DNA from: a candidate division Zixibacteria bacterium RBG_16_53_22
GTDB lineage: Bacteria; Zixibacteria; MSB-5A5; UBA10806
Assembly: GCA_001775395.1 (NCBI GenBank)
Contig: MEWP01000047.1
Span: 948 to 45,252, forward strand
Length of the DNA: 44,305 bases
Direction: 5' to 3'
Below the pieces are notes generated by a model that was given only the letters and a program-made list of their open reading frames with translations, was not told where the DNA came from and made no database searches. Numbering within the stretch: position 1 is the stretch's first letter; every line of letters starts with the position of its first letter. Shown here piece by piece: positions 34,045 to 42,936 of the stretch. The position numbers were made by a program, and so were the translations under genes.

Positions 34045-35481
34045 TTGGGAAATATGGATAAAAAATCGGTGTTAGTGGTCGATGATGACCCACAAATAAT
34101 CACGGCGCTTGGCGAATGCCTGGGCAATTTCGACTATAGCATGCAGGTGGCCACCAACGGGGCTGAGGCTCTTATCAAAGCAGCCGATCCCGATTTATCG
34201 CTGGTCATGCTCGATGTCAACCTGCCGGATTATTCCGGGCTCGAATTGCTCAACAAGATAAAGGAAAAGAACGCCAACCTGCCTGTCATAATCATGACCG
34301 GTTTTGTTTCCACCGAGGCCGCCATCGAGGCTATGAAACTTGGCGCCTACGAATTTGTCACCAAACCCTTCAATCTCGACAAGATCTCCACGCTCGTAAA
34401 CCGCGTCATGAAGAAGTCGAGCCACCTGCGCGGCCTGGAGACATTCTCCCGCGAGCCCGGCATCATTCCCGGCGATATCATCGGCCGCTCATCCGAGGTG
34501 GTCGAGATCGCCAAGATCATAGGTCAGGTGGCCGCCACCGATGCCGCTGTACTCATCTCGGGCGAATCAGGCACCGGCAAGGAGTTGGTGGCTCGTTCGA
34601 TATATAAAAATTCGCTTCGCAAGGATAAGCCGTTTCTGTCGGTCAATTGCGCCGCCCTGCCGGAGACCCTGCTCGAATCCGAGTTGTTCGGGCATGAGAA
34701 AGGCTCATTCACCGGTGCCTATACCCGGAAACTGGGTAAATTCGAGGTTTGCAGCGGGGGCACCATTCTCCTCGATGAAATCGCCGATATGTCGCCCCTT
34801 ACCCAGTCGAAAGTCCTGCGCGTACTTCAAGAACAAGAGTTCGAGCGGGTCGGCGGCACTGAGACAATTAAGGTCGATGTTCGCATGATCGCCGCCACCA
34901 ACAAGTCGCTCGTGAATCTCATCAAAGAGGGAAAATTCCGGGTTGATCTCTACTATAGGCTTAAAGTCGTATCCATCTATCTTCCCCCTTTAAGAGAGAG
35001 ACGCTCGGATATTCCTCTTCTCATCGACCACTTTATTCAGGTCTATTCGAAGGAAACCGGAAAGATAATCACCAATATCTCCAAGGCCGCTCTCGATGGG
35101 CTGCTCAAATACTCCTGGCCGGGTAATGTCAGGGAGCTCGAGAACAATATCCATACAGCGGTTGTGATGGCCAAAGGCGATATCCTTCTGCCCGAGGAAT
35201 TCCCCGTTCTCTCGGAACATCGCGAGACAGTCAGAATCGACCTGGAGCAGATCGAGGCCGATTATGCCAGGATGTTTTCCGAGGTCCTGACCCCGAATTT
35301 CGAGAAAATTATGAGCATATCCGGAAGTCATATTTATCACCACCTTCAATCCGGTTTCGAGAAGGCCTTGATTTCTGCGGTCCTGCGCTTCACAAGTTCC
35401 AATCAGGTCAAGGCGTCGGAACTCTTAGGTATCTCACGAAACACGCTTCGCGACCGTATCAGCAAGTACGGCCTTTATTAA
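34045..35481 (+). CDS. NtrC-family sigma54-dependent response regulator
   Basis: A 475-478-residue protein. The start is either the TTG at 34045 (AGGGGA upstream) or the ATG at 34054, which would place the phosphoacceptor in MLDVNLPDYSGL at Asp54. A receiver domain (VLVVDDD, KPF) is followed by an AAA+ domain with Walker A GESGTGKE, the sigma54 contact loop GSFTGA (Ser in place of the common Ala), GGTILLDEIADM and SWPGNVRELEN. A Fis-type helix-turn-helix closes it (KASELLGISRNTLRDRISKYGL). No sensor kinase is adjacent, so the signal is unknown. A weak promoter (TTGGCC, 18 bases, TTATAG at 33961-33990) may lie upstream. Confidence 0.95.
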   Translation: MGNMDKKSVLVVDDDPQIITALGECLGNFDYSMQVATNGAEALIKAADPDLSLVMLDVNLPDYSGLELLNKIKEKNANLPVIIMTGFVSTEAAIEAMKLGAYEFVTKPFNLDKISTLVNRVMKKSSHLRGLETFSREPGIIPGDIIGRSSEVVEIAKIIGQVAATDAAVLISGESGTGKELVARSIYKNSLRKDKPFLSVNCAALPETLLESELFGHEKGSFTGAYTRKLGKFEVCSGGTILLDEIADMSPLTQSKVLRVLQEQEFERVGGTETIKVDVRMIAATNKSLVNLIKEGKFRVDLYYRLKVVSIYLPPLRERRSDIPLLIDHFIQVYSKETGKIITNISKAALDGLLKYSWPGNVRELENNIHTAVVMAKGDILLPEEFPVLSEHRETVRIDLEQIEADYARMFSEVLTPNFEKIMSISGSHIYHHLQSGFEKALISAVLRFTSSNQVKASELLGISRNTLRDRISKYGLY

Positions 35482-35514
35482 CTGCCGGGGGGTCCCGTAT
35501 GCTCCGCATCAGCG

Positions 35515-35672
35515 GCCGGCCCCGCCATTGCGGCTCCCCCCTGAAAGGGGGGAGGGCAATCGCCGTTTCGAATCGGCAATGGTTACCCATCATGCCTATA
35601 TTACTTGTCGGGCATTGTGCCATTTGCAGCCTGGCGATTGCTGCCCATATGGGCCGCAATGGCGGGGCCGGC
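35515..35672. repeat. Palindromic element, copy B (four-stem, 158 bp)
   Basis: Outer arms gccggccccgccattgcggc (35515-35534) and its perfect complement (35653-35672) form a 20-bp stem. Side hairpins are ctcccccc/ggggggag with a TGAAA loop (35534-35554) and gcccatatgggc (35643-35654). The inner stem gcaatcgcc-type pairing (35556-35564 with 35633-35641) is 9 bp. The apical region is 68 bases and contains acccatcatgcctat, similar to copy A. The left end shares GCGGC(A/C)GGCCCCGCC with copy A. Confidence 0.85.
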
Positions 35673-35683
35673 GCTCTTAGGTG

Positions 35684-35712
35684 TTGACTGCATGGAACCT
35701 TCCTTTTATAAT
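35684..35712 (+). promoter_or_regulatory. Strong sigma70-type promoter, probably leaderless start
   Basis: TTGACT (35684-35689), a 17-base spacer and a perfect TATAAT (35707-35712). Transcription should begin around 35718-35720, at the ATG (35719) of the solenoid protein. The promoter starts 12 bases after palindromic element B. Confidence 0.8.
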
Positions 35713-35718
35713 GGCCGC

Positions 35719-37560
35719 ATGAAATACTTGATAACGGCACTTATGTTCCTGATTCTGGCCCCTATCGGCAACAGCCAGACGGTGGCGCCGGCTCCATTCC
35801 AGGCCCTCGATTCCCTTCAACGTGCCATCGACATGAGCTTATCGTCGCTCAAGATGCATCGCGGCGATCTGACTTTCAGGGGCGATTACCTCGAGGAAGA
35901 CCCCTACCGTTTGCCGATTGTCGACACCTACATGAAGGAACCCCTCAAGATCATCGATTTTGCAGATTCCGTCCTGACTTTCGAAAGACTGACTGAGTTC
36001 AAAATCAGAAGCCTCCTGGGCAATAAGAGCTCCGAGGTCAAGCGTGCCCCGAATTCCAAATCAGCCGAAAGAGACAGTCGGCTGTTCGAGCGGGCGGATA
36101 CTCTTCTCGGCCGGGATGTCTCCTCTCTTCTGAAGGGTCTGCTTTATCTGGCCCGGGGCGTGGACCCCGACAACTGGCCGGGCTTCTCCGGTTATTCCAG
36201 GTTCCAGAGGGATTCTCTGGTCGAGGGTTTTACGCTGCTGCTTGAGGAAAATGTTGAGGACGAATTCAAGACTATCTATCAGCTCGATAGTATCGCGCAA
36301 TACGAGGACCGCTGGGCTGAGCGGCTTGTTAAATTGACTGAGAACAGCCGCGGCCGCGGGAAAATAGTCGATGAATTTATCAGCCTGCTCGATTCCTCTC
36401 TTGCCAGGCCGCCGATGGTTCCCGCCAAGGCCCGCAATTATTCCCTGATTACCGATTATGGCGATATTGTCATCGGCGATACCTCCGCCAATACATACCA
36501 GGGTGACTTCTTTATCATTATCGATCCCGGCGGTGACGATACTTATAACCTCAAATTCACGGGGGTCGGTCACCAGATATATATAATCGATTTGTCCGGC
36601 CATGACTCATACTCGTTTCCCAAAGGCCGGATCAGCCCCCTATTTTTCGGCGGCAGCATGATAGTCGATTTCAAGGGTGATGATTGCTATACCGGCGGCT
36701 CATACTCTTTGGGAGCCGGGCTGTTCGGGGTCAGCGTGCTCTGGGATAAGGCCGGTAACGACCGTTATTACGGGGATGCATTCACCCAGGGCGCCGGTTG
36801 TTTTGGTGTCGGCATATTGCGGGACGACTCCGGCAACGATTCCTACCAGGCGGCGCTGTTCGCACAAGGTTTCGGCTTTGTCGACGGGGTCGGAATCCTG
36901 TGGGACTTTGCCGGCAATGATACTTATATCGCCGGTGGCCGATATAAAGATATCCTTCGCTACAAGGATCACTATTTATCGCTGTCGCAGGGTTTTGCGT
37001 ACGGCATTAGGCCCAAAATGTCGGGAGGAATTGGCCTGCTCGTCGACAAAGCCGGTAATGACGCTTACATTTCGGATATTTTCGGCCAGGGATCATCATA
37101 TTGGTACGGCCTGGGAGTCCTGTCCGACAGCGCCGGCAACGACCAATATGTCTCATTCCAATACGCGCAGGGCGCCGCCACACACATGACCGTAGGCATC
37201 TTATTCGAAGCCGCTGGAGATGATGTCTACTCGGCCAAAGGCGTTTCTCAGGGATGCGGCCATGACCGCGCCGCCGGATTGCTCGTCGATCTGGACGGCA
37301 ACGATTCTTACAACGCATATGACTTATCCCAGGCAGCCGGGTCGGCCAACGGCCTCGGATTCCTGGCCGATATCAGGGGCGTTGACGCCTATGTCGTCCG
37401 GTCCGATCAAAACACTCGAGGGTTCGGCCAGCCGAGACGTGACTATGGCTCCATTGGCATTTTCATCGATTTGAGCGGTCGCGATGGCTACGCCGGTGGT
37501 GTTGGGCATGATTCAACCTGGTGGAGCGATTCAAAGTGGGGAGTAGGGATAGATCAATGA
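35719..37560 (+). CDS. Exported GND-Y repeat solenoid protein of unknown function
   Basis: I start at the ATG at 35719, which begins a signal peptide (MKYLITALMFLILAPIGNSQ); an upstream ATG at 35692 lies inside the promoter. The product has 613 residues. Residues about 25-240 are helical and charged. From about 262 to 595 a repeat of roughly 30 residues recurs 12 times, with the core G-[ND]-D-x-Y (GGDDTY, SGHDSY, KGDDCY, AGNDRY, SGNDSY, AGNDTY, AGNDAY, AGNDQY, AGDDVY, DGNDSY, RGVDAY, SGRDGY), most preceded by GVGIL-type strands and followed by (A/S)QG. This suggests a right-handed beta-solenoid, perhaps with Ca bound by the Asp residues. It is not the RTX nonapeptide. The next gene overlaps by four bases. 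Confidence 0.88.
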   Translation: MKYLITALMFLILAPIGNSQTVAPAPFQALDSLQRAIDMSLSSLKMHRGDLTFRGDYLEEDPYRLPIVDTYMKEPLKIIDFADSVLTFERLTEFKIRSLLGNKSSEVKRAPNSKSAERDSRLFERADTLLGRDVSSLLKGLLYLARGVDPDNWPGFSGYSRFQRDSLVEGFTLLLEENVEDEFKTIYQLDSIAQYEDRWAERLVKLTENSRGRGKIVDEFISLLDSSLARPPMVPAKARNYSLITDYGDIVIGDTSANTYQGDFFIIIDPGGDDTYNLKFTGVGHQIYIIDLSGHDSYSFPKGRISPLFFGGSMIVDFKGDDCYTGGSYSLGAGLFGVSVLWDKAGNDRYYGDAFTQGAGCFGVGILRDDSGNDSYQAALFAQGFGFVDGVGILWDFAGNDTYIAGGRYKDILRYKDHYLSLSQGFAYGIRPKMSGGIGLLVDKAGNDAYISDIFGQGSSYWYGLGVLSDSAGNDQYVSFQYAQGAATHMTVGILFEAAGDDVYSAKGVSQGCGHDRAAGLLVDLDGNDSYNAYDLSQAAGSANGLGFLADIRGVDAYVVRSDQNTRGFGQPRRDYGSIGIFIDLSGRDGYAGGVGHDSTWWSDSKWGVGIDQ

Positions 37561-38468
37561 TACACTTTGCCGCATTATTTTCCATCCTGCTGATTTCCAC
37601 GGCCGCCGCGCAAACCGGAGCCGATTCCATCAATGTCGCAGTCGATTCCCTTTTCGTGCGAGCTTCGAGCATCAACGTCTATTACTTCGAACTCGTGCAG
37701 CCCTCCAAAGAAGCTCTCGGCAAGATGGGCGCCGGCGCCGTTCCACGCCTCGTCGAAAAGATGAGAACACAGGACGCCCGTGAAATGCAGGCCCTGGAGG
37801 ATGTTTTCAAGCTTATTGGTCCGCCGGCCGTGCCGCAGTTGGTCGATGTTTTAGGTTCCGAAAATGTATACCGGCGGCGGCTTGCGGCGCGGATACTCGG
37901 CGAGCTCAAAGACTCAAGCTCGGTCGAGGGCCTTCTCAAATATACCAATGACGACGACTTCCGAATGAGGGGCGGAGTCATTTCCGCTCTGGGCAAGGTC
38001 GGCCACAAACGCGCCATTCCCAAAATGCGCGAGGCCTTGCGCGACCAGGACTATCTCGTCCGCACCTCGGCCGCGGTGGCTCTCTCTAATTTCAAAGACT
38101 CCAGCAACGTCATACCTCTGATCAAGGCCCTTTCCGACAAATACTATGGAGTCCGCTATTCGGCCGCCCTGGCGCTCTCCAATATCGGAAAACCGGCTGT
38201 CAGGCCCATCGTCGATGCCCTCAAGGTGCCGGGAGACACGCTATCTTATTACCAACTTATCGAAATCGCCGGGAATCTCGCCGATCCCAGGTTTCTGGAA
38301 CCGCTCGTCAAAATTGTCAATTCCGGCGACCCTTTCGCCCGGGCGTTCGCCGCCGAGGCCCTCGGGAAACTCGGGTCCGAGGCTGCCATGAAGGCCCTTC
38401 AGGATCGCTATGAGATCGAAACGCATCCGCTGGTCATATCCAAAATTGAGGCCGTGGTGTTGAATTAA
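37557..38468 (+). CDS. Exported HEAT-repeat protein
   Basis: A 303-residue protein from the ATG overlapping the preceding stop (ATGA), with AGGGA seven bases upstream. It has a signal peptide (MIHFAALFSILLISTAAAQT). From about residue 50 to the end it consists of HEAT/PBS-lyase-like helical repeats, for example VYRRRLAARILGELKDSSSV, MRGGVISALGKVGHKRAIP, VRTSAAVALSNFKDSSNVIP and YSAALALSNIGKPAVRP. Such repeats bind other proteins. Coupling to the solenoid gene suggests a periplasmic or surface partner for it. Confidence 0.93.
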   Translation: MIHFAALFSILLISTAAAQTGADSINVAVDSLFVRASSINVYYFELVQPSKEALGKMGAGAVPRLVEKMRTQDAREMQALEDVFKLIGPPAVPQLVDVLGSENVYRRRLAARILGELKDSSSVEGLLKYTNDDDFRMRGGVISALGKVGHKRAIPKMREALRDQDYLVRTSAAVALSNFKDSSNVIPLIKALSDKYYGVRYSAALALSNIGKPAVRPIVDALKVPGDTLSYYQLIEIAGNLADPRFLEPLVKIVNSGDPFARAFAAEALGKLGSEAAMKALQDRYEIETHPLVISKIEAVVLN

Positions 38469-38469
38469 T

Positions 38470-39690
38470 ATGGATCTCGAGCGTCGTCTGTATGAAGCTT
38501 TGAGGCGGCATCTCGAAAACCCCCTTTCACCTAAACCCGACCTTTTCAAGATTCCACCCACCGGCTCTATCAAGGAAACCCCCCACGGCCAAATCTGGAT
38601 GGTGGAAACATCCTATGACCTCGGTTATCTTCACGGACGAGTCGAGCTTTTACAGAGTATCTATTCTGATTCGCTTGAGATACTGGATCCCTGCTGTTTC
38701 AGAGACAGGTTCGATTTCCACAGCGCGGCCGTTGTCGACACGGAAACCACCGGACTGGCCGGCGGCACCGGAACATATCCATTCATTATCGGTATCGGCA
38801 AATGGATAGGCGAGCAATTCGTCGTCCGCCAGTACATACTTCGGGATTTCTTTGAGGAGCCGGCGCAACTGGCCGCTTTCGCATCGGACCTTGATGGTAC
38901 CGGTTCGATTCTTACCTATAACGGCAAGACATTCGATTTGCCGCTTCTGCGAACGCGCTTCCGTATCAACCGCATGGAGATGCCTTTTGCCAATCATGTC
39001 CATCTCGATTTCATGCATTCCTGCCGCAAACTTTACAAGCGGCATTTCCCCAACCTCAACCTGACTTTCCTCGAGGAAAAACTCCTTGGGTTTGAGCGCT
39101 CCGAGGATGTGCCTCGTCACCTGATTCCGCGCATTTATTTCGACTATCTCCAGCATCGGGATGATGACGTCCTTTTGCCGATCTTAAACCACAACCGCGA
39201 CGATATCGTCGGGCTCTACCTCCTGGCCCAGGAGACGCTTCATAGAGTCGATTTGGCCCTGGCCAACGCCTGCCAGGATGACCTCTTGCTCCTGGCCCTG
39301 GGACATATCTATTATCGCTCCGGCAACACGCAAAGGACACTCGACTTGCTTTCCAACGTGAAGCCCCAATTCGCAAGCGATGAGGCTATCAATGAATTTT
39401 ATCTGCTTCGGTGTCGCGCGGCCAAGAAACTCAGGGATTGGGAGATCGCGACCTCGATCTGGGAACAGATGCTTAAAATCGGACGGTTCGGTCATTACCC
39501 CCACGTTGAACTGGCCAAACATTATGAACATCGCCTGAAGGATTTAAAAACGGCGCTCAAACTCACTAACCTGGCGCTGCGCACCATGGAATTCGAACGC
39601 CAATTCATCTCCGACGCCAGATACCGAAGCTTAACTGAATCTCTCCGGCGCCGTCAATCACGATTGCTAAGGAAATGCGGGATATCTTAA
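38470..39690 (+). CDS. YprB-like DEDD exonuclease with C-terminal helical repeats
   Basis: A 406-residue cytoplasmic protein. Its RNase H-like 3'-5' exonuclease domain (about residues 80-260) has VVDTETTGL (Asp90, Glu92), NGKTFDLPLL (Asp156) and HNRDDIVGLY (Asp244), the acidic set of the DEDD family. The N-terminal 70 residues resemble the leader of YprB-type proteins. The C-terminal 140 residues are TPR-like helices. YprB-family members are predicted nucleases of unknown substrate. The ATG follows the HEAT gene stop by one base, so it is in the same operon although it is not exported. Confidence 0.92.
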   Translation: MDLERRLYEALRRHLENPLSPKPDLFKIPPTGSIKETPHGQIWMVETSYDLGYLHGRVELLQSIYSDSLEILDPCCFRDRFDFHSAAVVDTETTGLAGGTGTYPFIIGIGKWIGEQFVVRQYILRDFFEEPAQLAAFASDLDGTGSILTYNGKTFDLPLLRTRFRINRMEMPFANHVHLDFMHSCRKLYKRHFPNLNLTFLEEKLLGFERSEDVPRHLIPRIYFDYLQHRDDDVLLPILNHNRDDIVGLYLLAQETLHRVDLALANACQDDLLLLALGHIYYRSGNTQRTLDLLSNVKPQFASDEAINEFYLLRCRAAKKLRDWEIATSIWEQMLKIGRFGHYPHVELAKHYEHRLKDLKTALKLTNLALRTMEFERQFISDARYRSLTESLRRRQSRLLRKCGIS

Positions 39691-39705
39691 AGGCTTAGTT
39701 ACCAT

Positions 39706-39752
39706 TTGGGCGGCAGACGTCTGGCTTTGGAGCAGTATGGCCTCGTCTGCCC
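39706..39752. repeat. Short structured repeat, copy 1
   Basis: Begins TTGGGCGGCAGAC and ends CCTCGTCTGC. The segment ggcagac (39712-39718) pairs with gtctgcc (39745-39751) over 7 bp. A shortened copy with the same ends lies at 42937-42964, in the same orientation. Confidence 0.65.
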
Positions 39753-39771
39753 TTACCTAATCTCCTGAGTG

Positions 39772-39800
39772 GTGTCAGGTCTGAAGGCCTGGCACTCTTC
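39772..39800 (+). terminator. Probable terminator of the exonuclease operon
   Basis: An 8-bp stem with one wobble (gtgtcagg / cctggcac) and an 8-base loop, followed by the T-rich run tcttcttcattcctt. Confidence 0.6.
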
Positions 39801-39808
39801 TTCATTCC

Positions 39809-41005
39809 TTATCTCCCCGGTGAATAATCCGGGCAATGCAGAATTTCGGGCCCGCCTTTGAAATAATTCACCATATAAAGCACGTCGATCCCGTTGACAC
39901 TGCAGTCGCCGTTGGCATCGGCCGCTACGTAGAATCGGCCTTGCCCGATATCGCATGAATCGGGCGGTGGTGAGCCTATCCCCTTGAGATAGGCCACGAA
40001 GAAGGTAACATCGATACCGTTCACCCATCCGTTGCCGTTGACATCGCCGGGAATATAATCGCACGGCGGCGCGAACAGCTCACTCATCACCCGCCCCGCC
40101 GAAAGCGGCGCGGAGAATCCCAGAAGTTCTCCGGCCGTCCTGGCGATATCTCGTATTGATGCTCTTGGCGCGCCCAGCCTCACGCCTCGCTTGAAATCCG
40201 GACCGATCGCGAACATCATGACATGCCGGCATCCCAAGCAGCTATCGCCATGTCCTTGGAATCCTCCGTGCGCGTCGTCGTGACGGCCATGGTCATTGGT
40301 GACAAGCATTGTCGTCTTGTCAGCCATGACTGTATCGTTTTGGATAATATTCCATAGCTCATTGGTTAGCGAATCGGCCTGCCTGATTTCGGCGATATAA
40401 TCGGCCCAGATTCCACTGTGTCCAGCATGGTCGGTGTCAGGTAAATAGATGTAGCTTACGACTGGATGATCCCGTTCTAAAACCACCCGTGCCGAATCGA
40501 AATCGACTTGATTGTTATCGTCGGAAATGGCTGGCTGCACGAACCGTGGCCAGTAGGCCGGGCCGTAGCCCGGATAAAACGAGGGCAGCCAGGTGCCGGA
40601 CCCATAGTCGGGCGTAATGTAGATTGCCTTGTTCTGTGGCAGGGCGAGGTCGTGCCGGGCATATTCCCAGAATGTCGGCCAGCGGCTGAATTCGACATTG
40701 TTACCCTGATAGACCGTATCCTGAAGCACATGAAAACGCCCCATCCACGTTCCCGGGATACCATACCGCGTTGTGGTTATGCTGTCATTGAACGCCGAAT
40801 CATGCACCACCGCATATTCGGCCAGCGCGGTCAGACGCGGGCAATAGATGCCAGTGGTGTCGCCCAGCGATTCCGTGTATCGCACCCCATCGATCAGTAC
40901 CACAACCACATGCTCGGTGCGGTAGGCGGAGGCATAAGCCGCCATTTGGCACACTAAAATGGCAACGAACAGCGGAATGAATATTAATTTTCTAACTTGT
41001 CCCAT
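39809..41005 (-). CDS. Secreted alkaline-phosphatase-superfamily protein with dockerin-like tail
   Basis: I start at the ATG at 41005, which gives a signal peptide (MGQVRKLIFIPLFVAILVCQMAAYASA); the TTG at 41044 would extend it by 13 residues. The product has 398 residues. It shows the metal-binding pattern of the nucleotide pyrophosphatase/phosphodiesterase branch: VVVLIDGVRYTES with Asp and Thr, YLPDTDHAGHSG, and TNDHGRHDDAHGGFQGHGD. The likely reaction is phosphate- or sulphate-ester hydrolysis outside the cell. The tail carries two dockerin-like loops, GDVNGNGWVNGID and ADANGDCSVNGID. The next gene upstream on this strand lies 63 bases away and may share its transcript. Confidence 0.9.
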   Translation of the reverse strand: MGQVRKLIFIPLFVAILVCQMAAYASAYRTEHVVVVLIDGVRYTESLGDTTGIYCPRLTALAEYAVVHDSAFNDSITTTRYGIPGTWMGRFHVLQDTVYQGNNVEFSRWPTFWEYARHDLALPQNKAIYITPDYGSGTWLPSFYPGYGPAYWPRFVQPAISDDNNQVDFDSARVVLERDHPVVSYIYLPDTDHAGHSGIWADYIAEIRQADSLTNELWNIIQNDTVMADKTTMLVTNDHGRHDDAHGGFQGHGDSCLGCRHVMMFAIGPDFKRGVRLGAPRASIRDIARTAGELLGFSAPLSAGRVMSELFAPPCDYIPGDVNGNGWVNGIDVTFFVAYLKGIGSPPPDSCDIGQGRFYVAADANGDCSVNGIDVLYMVNYFKGGPEILHCPDYSPGR

Positions 41006-41068
41006 ACCCGCTATGAAAATAAGCCCGTATTCCTGATTAAACAAGCGAGTAATTTTTAGGAAAACAGA

Positions 41069-42721
41069 TTACCTACCGGCCTGACAAGGCGATAACGTGA
41101 TTTCGATCCCCTCGATCACTTGGCCCGGGCCCACGATGATGATATCGCCCTGGTCCCGCATCCCGTTTCCATTGGCGTCGTAGAATCCCCAGCCCTCGCC
41201 GCTATCCGGAATCCAGGAGTCGTCGGCGTCGAGATCGTCGTGCGCGTGGATGCCGATGGCCCGGGGTCCTTGCACGTTCGATATCAACAATTCGAATTTG
41301 CTGTTCGAAAAATGGCCGAGATTCCGGGAGAAGGGGATGAAATCCGTCAGATTATCCAGCGAGTCGGCATAAACATACATACGATCTGACAGGGCGTGGC
41401 CGGGCCACGAAATTGTCCCCTTGATGAGGGCGTACGGTGGCGTCGCGCCCGACGGGCAGCGAGCCTGCGGCAGAAATCCCGGCCCGCCCTTGAAATAGCC
41501 CACCATGTAGGTGATGTCGACCCCGCTGAACGATTGTGAAGCGTTTACGTCGCCGGCGATATAATACCATTCGGAGGTGTCGCAGTAGCATGGGTAGGCC
41601 GGCGGGCCGCCCAAGCCTTTCAAAAAGGCCACGCCCTTAACGATGTCAATGCCATTAACCTGAATATTCCCGTTTAGATCGCCGGCGATATAATGGCAGC
41701 GTCCGGCCCCAGCGTCGTCGTCGATAAAAATCGAATAAAACGCATAAGGTGCCTCGCTCGGAAAGTAATAGAATATCCCGAGGCTGTCGATCGCCATAAT
41801 GTAAAAATCTATACGTGCGTTGTCAGGGAATGGCCCGATTACGCGGAAATACTCATCGGGGGGAGAAAGTTGCATCGGGGTTTCAACTAAGCTATCTCCG
41901 GCCAAATAACGGAGGCGAACGGATTCGACGTCTCCTGTGATGCGAACCCTGATATCGATGCTATCTTGGGAGGTGGGATAGGGCGGATTCACGCGGACCT
42001 CCCCAAACGCCAACGAGCCCTGCAGGCGAATGTCCCTCAAATATCGCGGCAAAAGAAGGAAATGCCCCGAGGACTGGGCGACGATTCCCTGAATAAAATC
42101 GAATGTCGTACCCGAGGCGGGAACGAATGAGTTGGGTATCGAATCGGACGTTTCCTTGATGATGCAATGCCCGGTGTTATCGTGGCAGAACCAGAAACTG
42201 GTGACCGCATATCGCACGGTGGAATCGACCGTGAGGTTGTTGATTCGCGCGAAAACGCTTTCGTACCGCTCGGCCAGCGAGTCGCTGCCGCCGGCCGAAT
42301 CGATATCGGCCGCGGTGATCGTCAACGGTTCGAGGGCGGAAACCGACGATCTCACCTCAATCGCATCCGGCCAGGTCGCGATGCTGGTCATGCCGTTGTC
42401 CATTATCGTGCCCTGACAAATCACGGAATCACCCGGGACTAGATACGGAAAACCGACACCGTCAGCGCTATAAACGTTGATTCCCGAAAATATCCCCCCG
42501 CCGGGATCTTCCATGTAGAACGTGACCCCCGCGCCAGTATAATATACCCCAATGCCGGCTGTGACCACCCCGCCCGTGACGACCGCCTGGCCGTCGTATG
42601 GCGAGATGTCGCCCCCCGGCGGGACCTCCTGAATTTGGCGTATGGTCAGCGTATCTTGAGCGGATGCCAATTTGGCAAAGGTGAAAAGGATGAGCAACAA
42701 CAACCACCCGAGCCGTCTCAT
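41069..42721 (-). CDS. Exported protein with OB-fold-like domain and internal dockerin-like module
   Basis: A 550-residue protein with a signal peptide (MRRLGWLLLLILFTFAKLASA) and a strong ribosome site (GGAGGAG) before the ATG. The N-terminal region (TIRQIQEVPPGGDISPYDGQ...VTGGVVTA) resembles the OB-fold/nucleic-acid-binding domains at the N-terminus of secreted nucleases such as YhcR or of DUF5689 proteins, but no nuclease domain follows. A beta-sandwich (about residues 235-335) precedes two dockerin-like loops (GDLNGNIQVNGID; GDVNASQSFSGVD, which is degenerate). The module is not C-terminal: about 120 more residues follow (KGTISWPGHALSD...), like the Ig-type tails of FCB proteins, and include a Ca-loop-like DANGNGMRDQGD. 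Confidence 0.87.
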   Translation of the reverse strand: MRRLGWLLLLILFTFAKLASAQDTLTIRQIQEVPPGGDISPYDGQAVVTGGVVTAGIGVYYTGAGVTFYMEDPGGGIFSGINVYSADGVGFPYLVPGDSVICQGTIMDNGMTSIATWPDAIEVRSSVSALEPLTITAADIDSAGGSDSLAERYESVFARINNLTVDSTVRYAVTSFWFCHDNTGHCIIKETSDSIPNSFVPASGTTFDFIQGIVAQSSGHFLLLPRYLRDIRLQGSLAFGEVRVNPPYPTSQDSIDIRVRITGDVESVRLRYLAGDSLVETPMQLSPPDEYFRVIGPFPDNARIDFYIMAIDSLGIFYYFPSEAPYAFYSIFIDDDAGAGRCHYIAGDLNGNIQVNGIDIVKGVAFLKGLGGPPAYPCYCDTSEWYYIAGDVNASQSFSGVDITYMVGYFKGGPGFLPQARCPSGATPPYALIKGTISWPGHALSDRMYVYADSLDNLTDFIPFSRNLGHFSNSKFELLISNVQGPRAIGIHAHDDLDADDSWIPDSGEGWGFYDANGNGMRDQGDIIIVGPGQVIEGIEITLSPCQAGR

Positions 42722-42776
42722 AAGCTCCTCCGGCCGTTAGCGGTCCGTTCTAAAGTCTAATTTCTATATCGATAAT

Positions 42777-42805
42777 AGATTATTGCATCCTTCTAATAAA
42801 GTCAA
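42777..42805 (-). promoter_or_regulatory. Promoter of the minus-strand dockerin gene pair
   Basis: On the minus strand, TTGACT (42805-42800), a 17-base spacer and TAATCT (42782-42777). The leader is about 50 bases. Confidence 0.7.
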
Positions 42806-42874
42806 CACGTAAATAGCCCGACCATTCGCCAGCCGAATGGCCGTGGCGCATGTGCTGGATTGCCCAATTTGCTG

Positions 42875-42902
42875 TTGACAATGCAGGCCCCATTTGTAAA
42901 TT
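42875..42902 (+). promoter_or_regulatory. Promoter of the GlmL-like gene
   Basis: TTGACA (42875-42880), a 16-base spacer and TAAATT (42897-42902). The short structured repeat copy 2 falls in the predicted leader. Confidence 0.6.
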
Positions 42903-42936
42903 ATTGTTCTCTAATGAAATATAGTGCACCGGAAAA

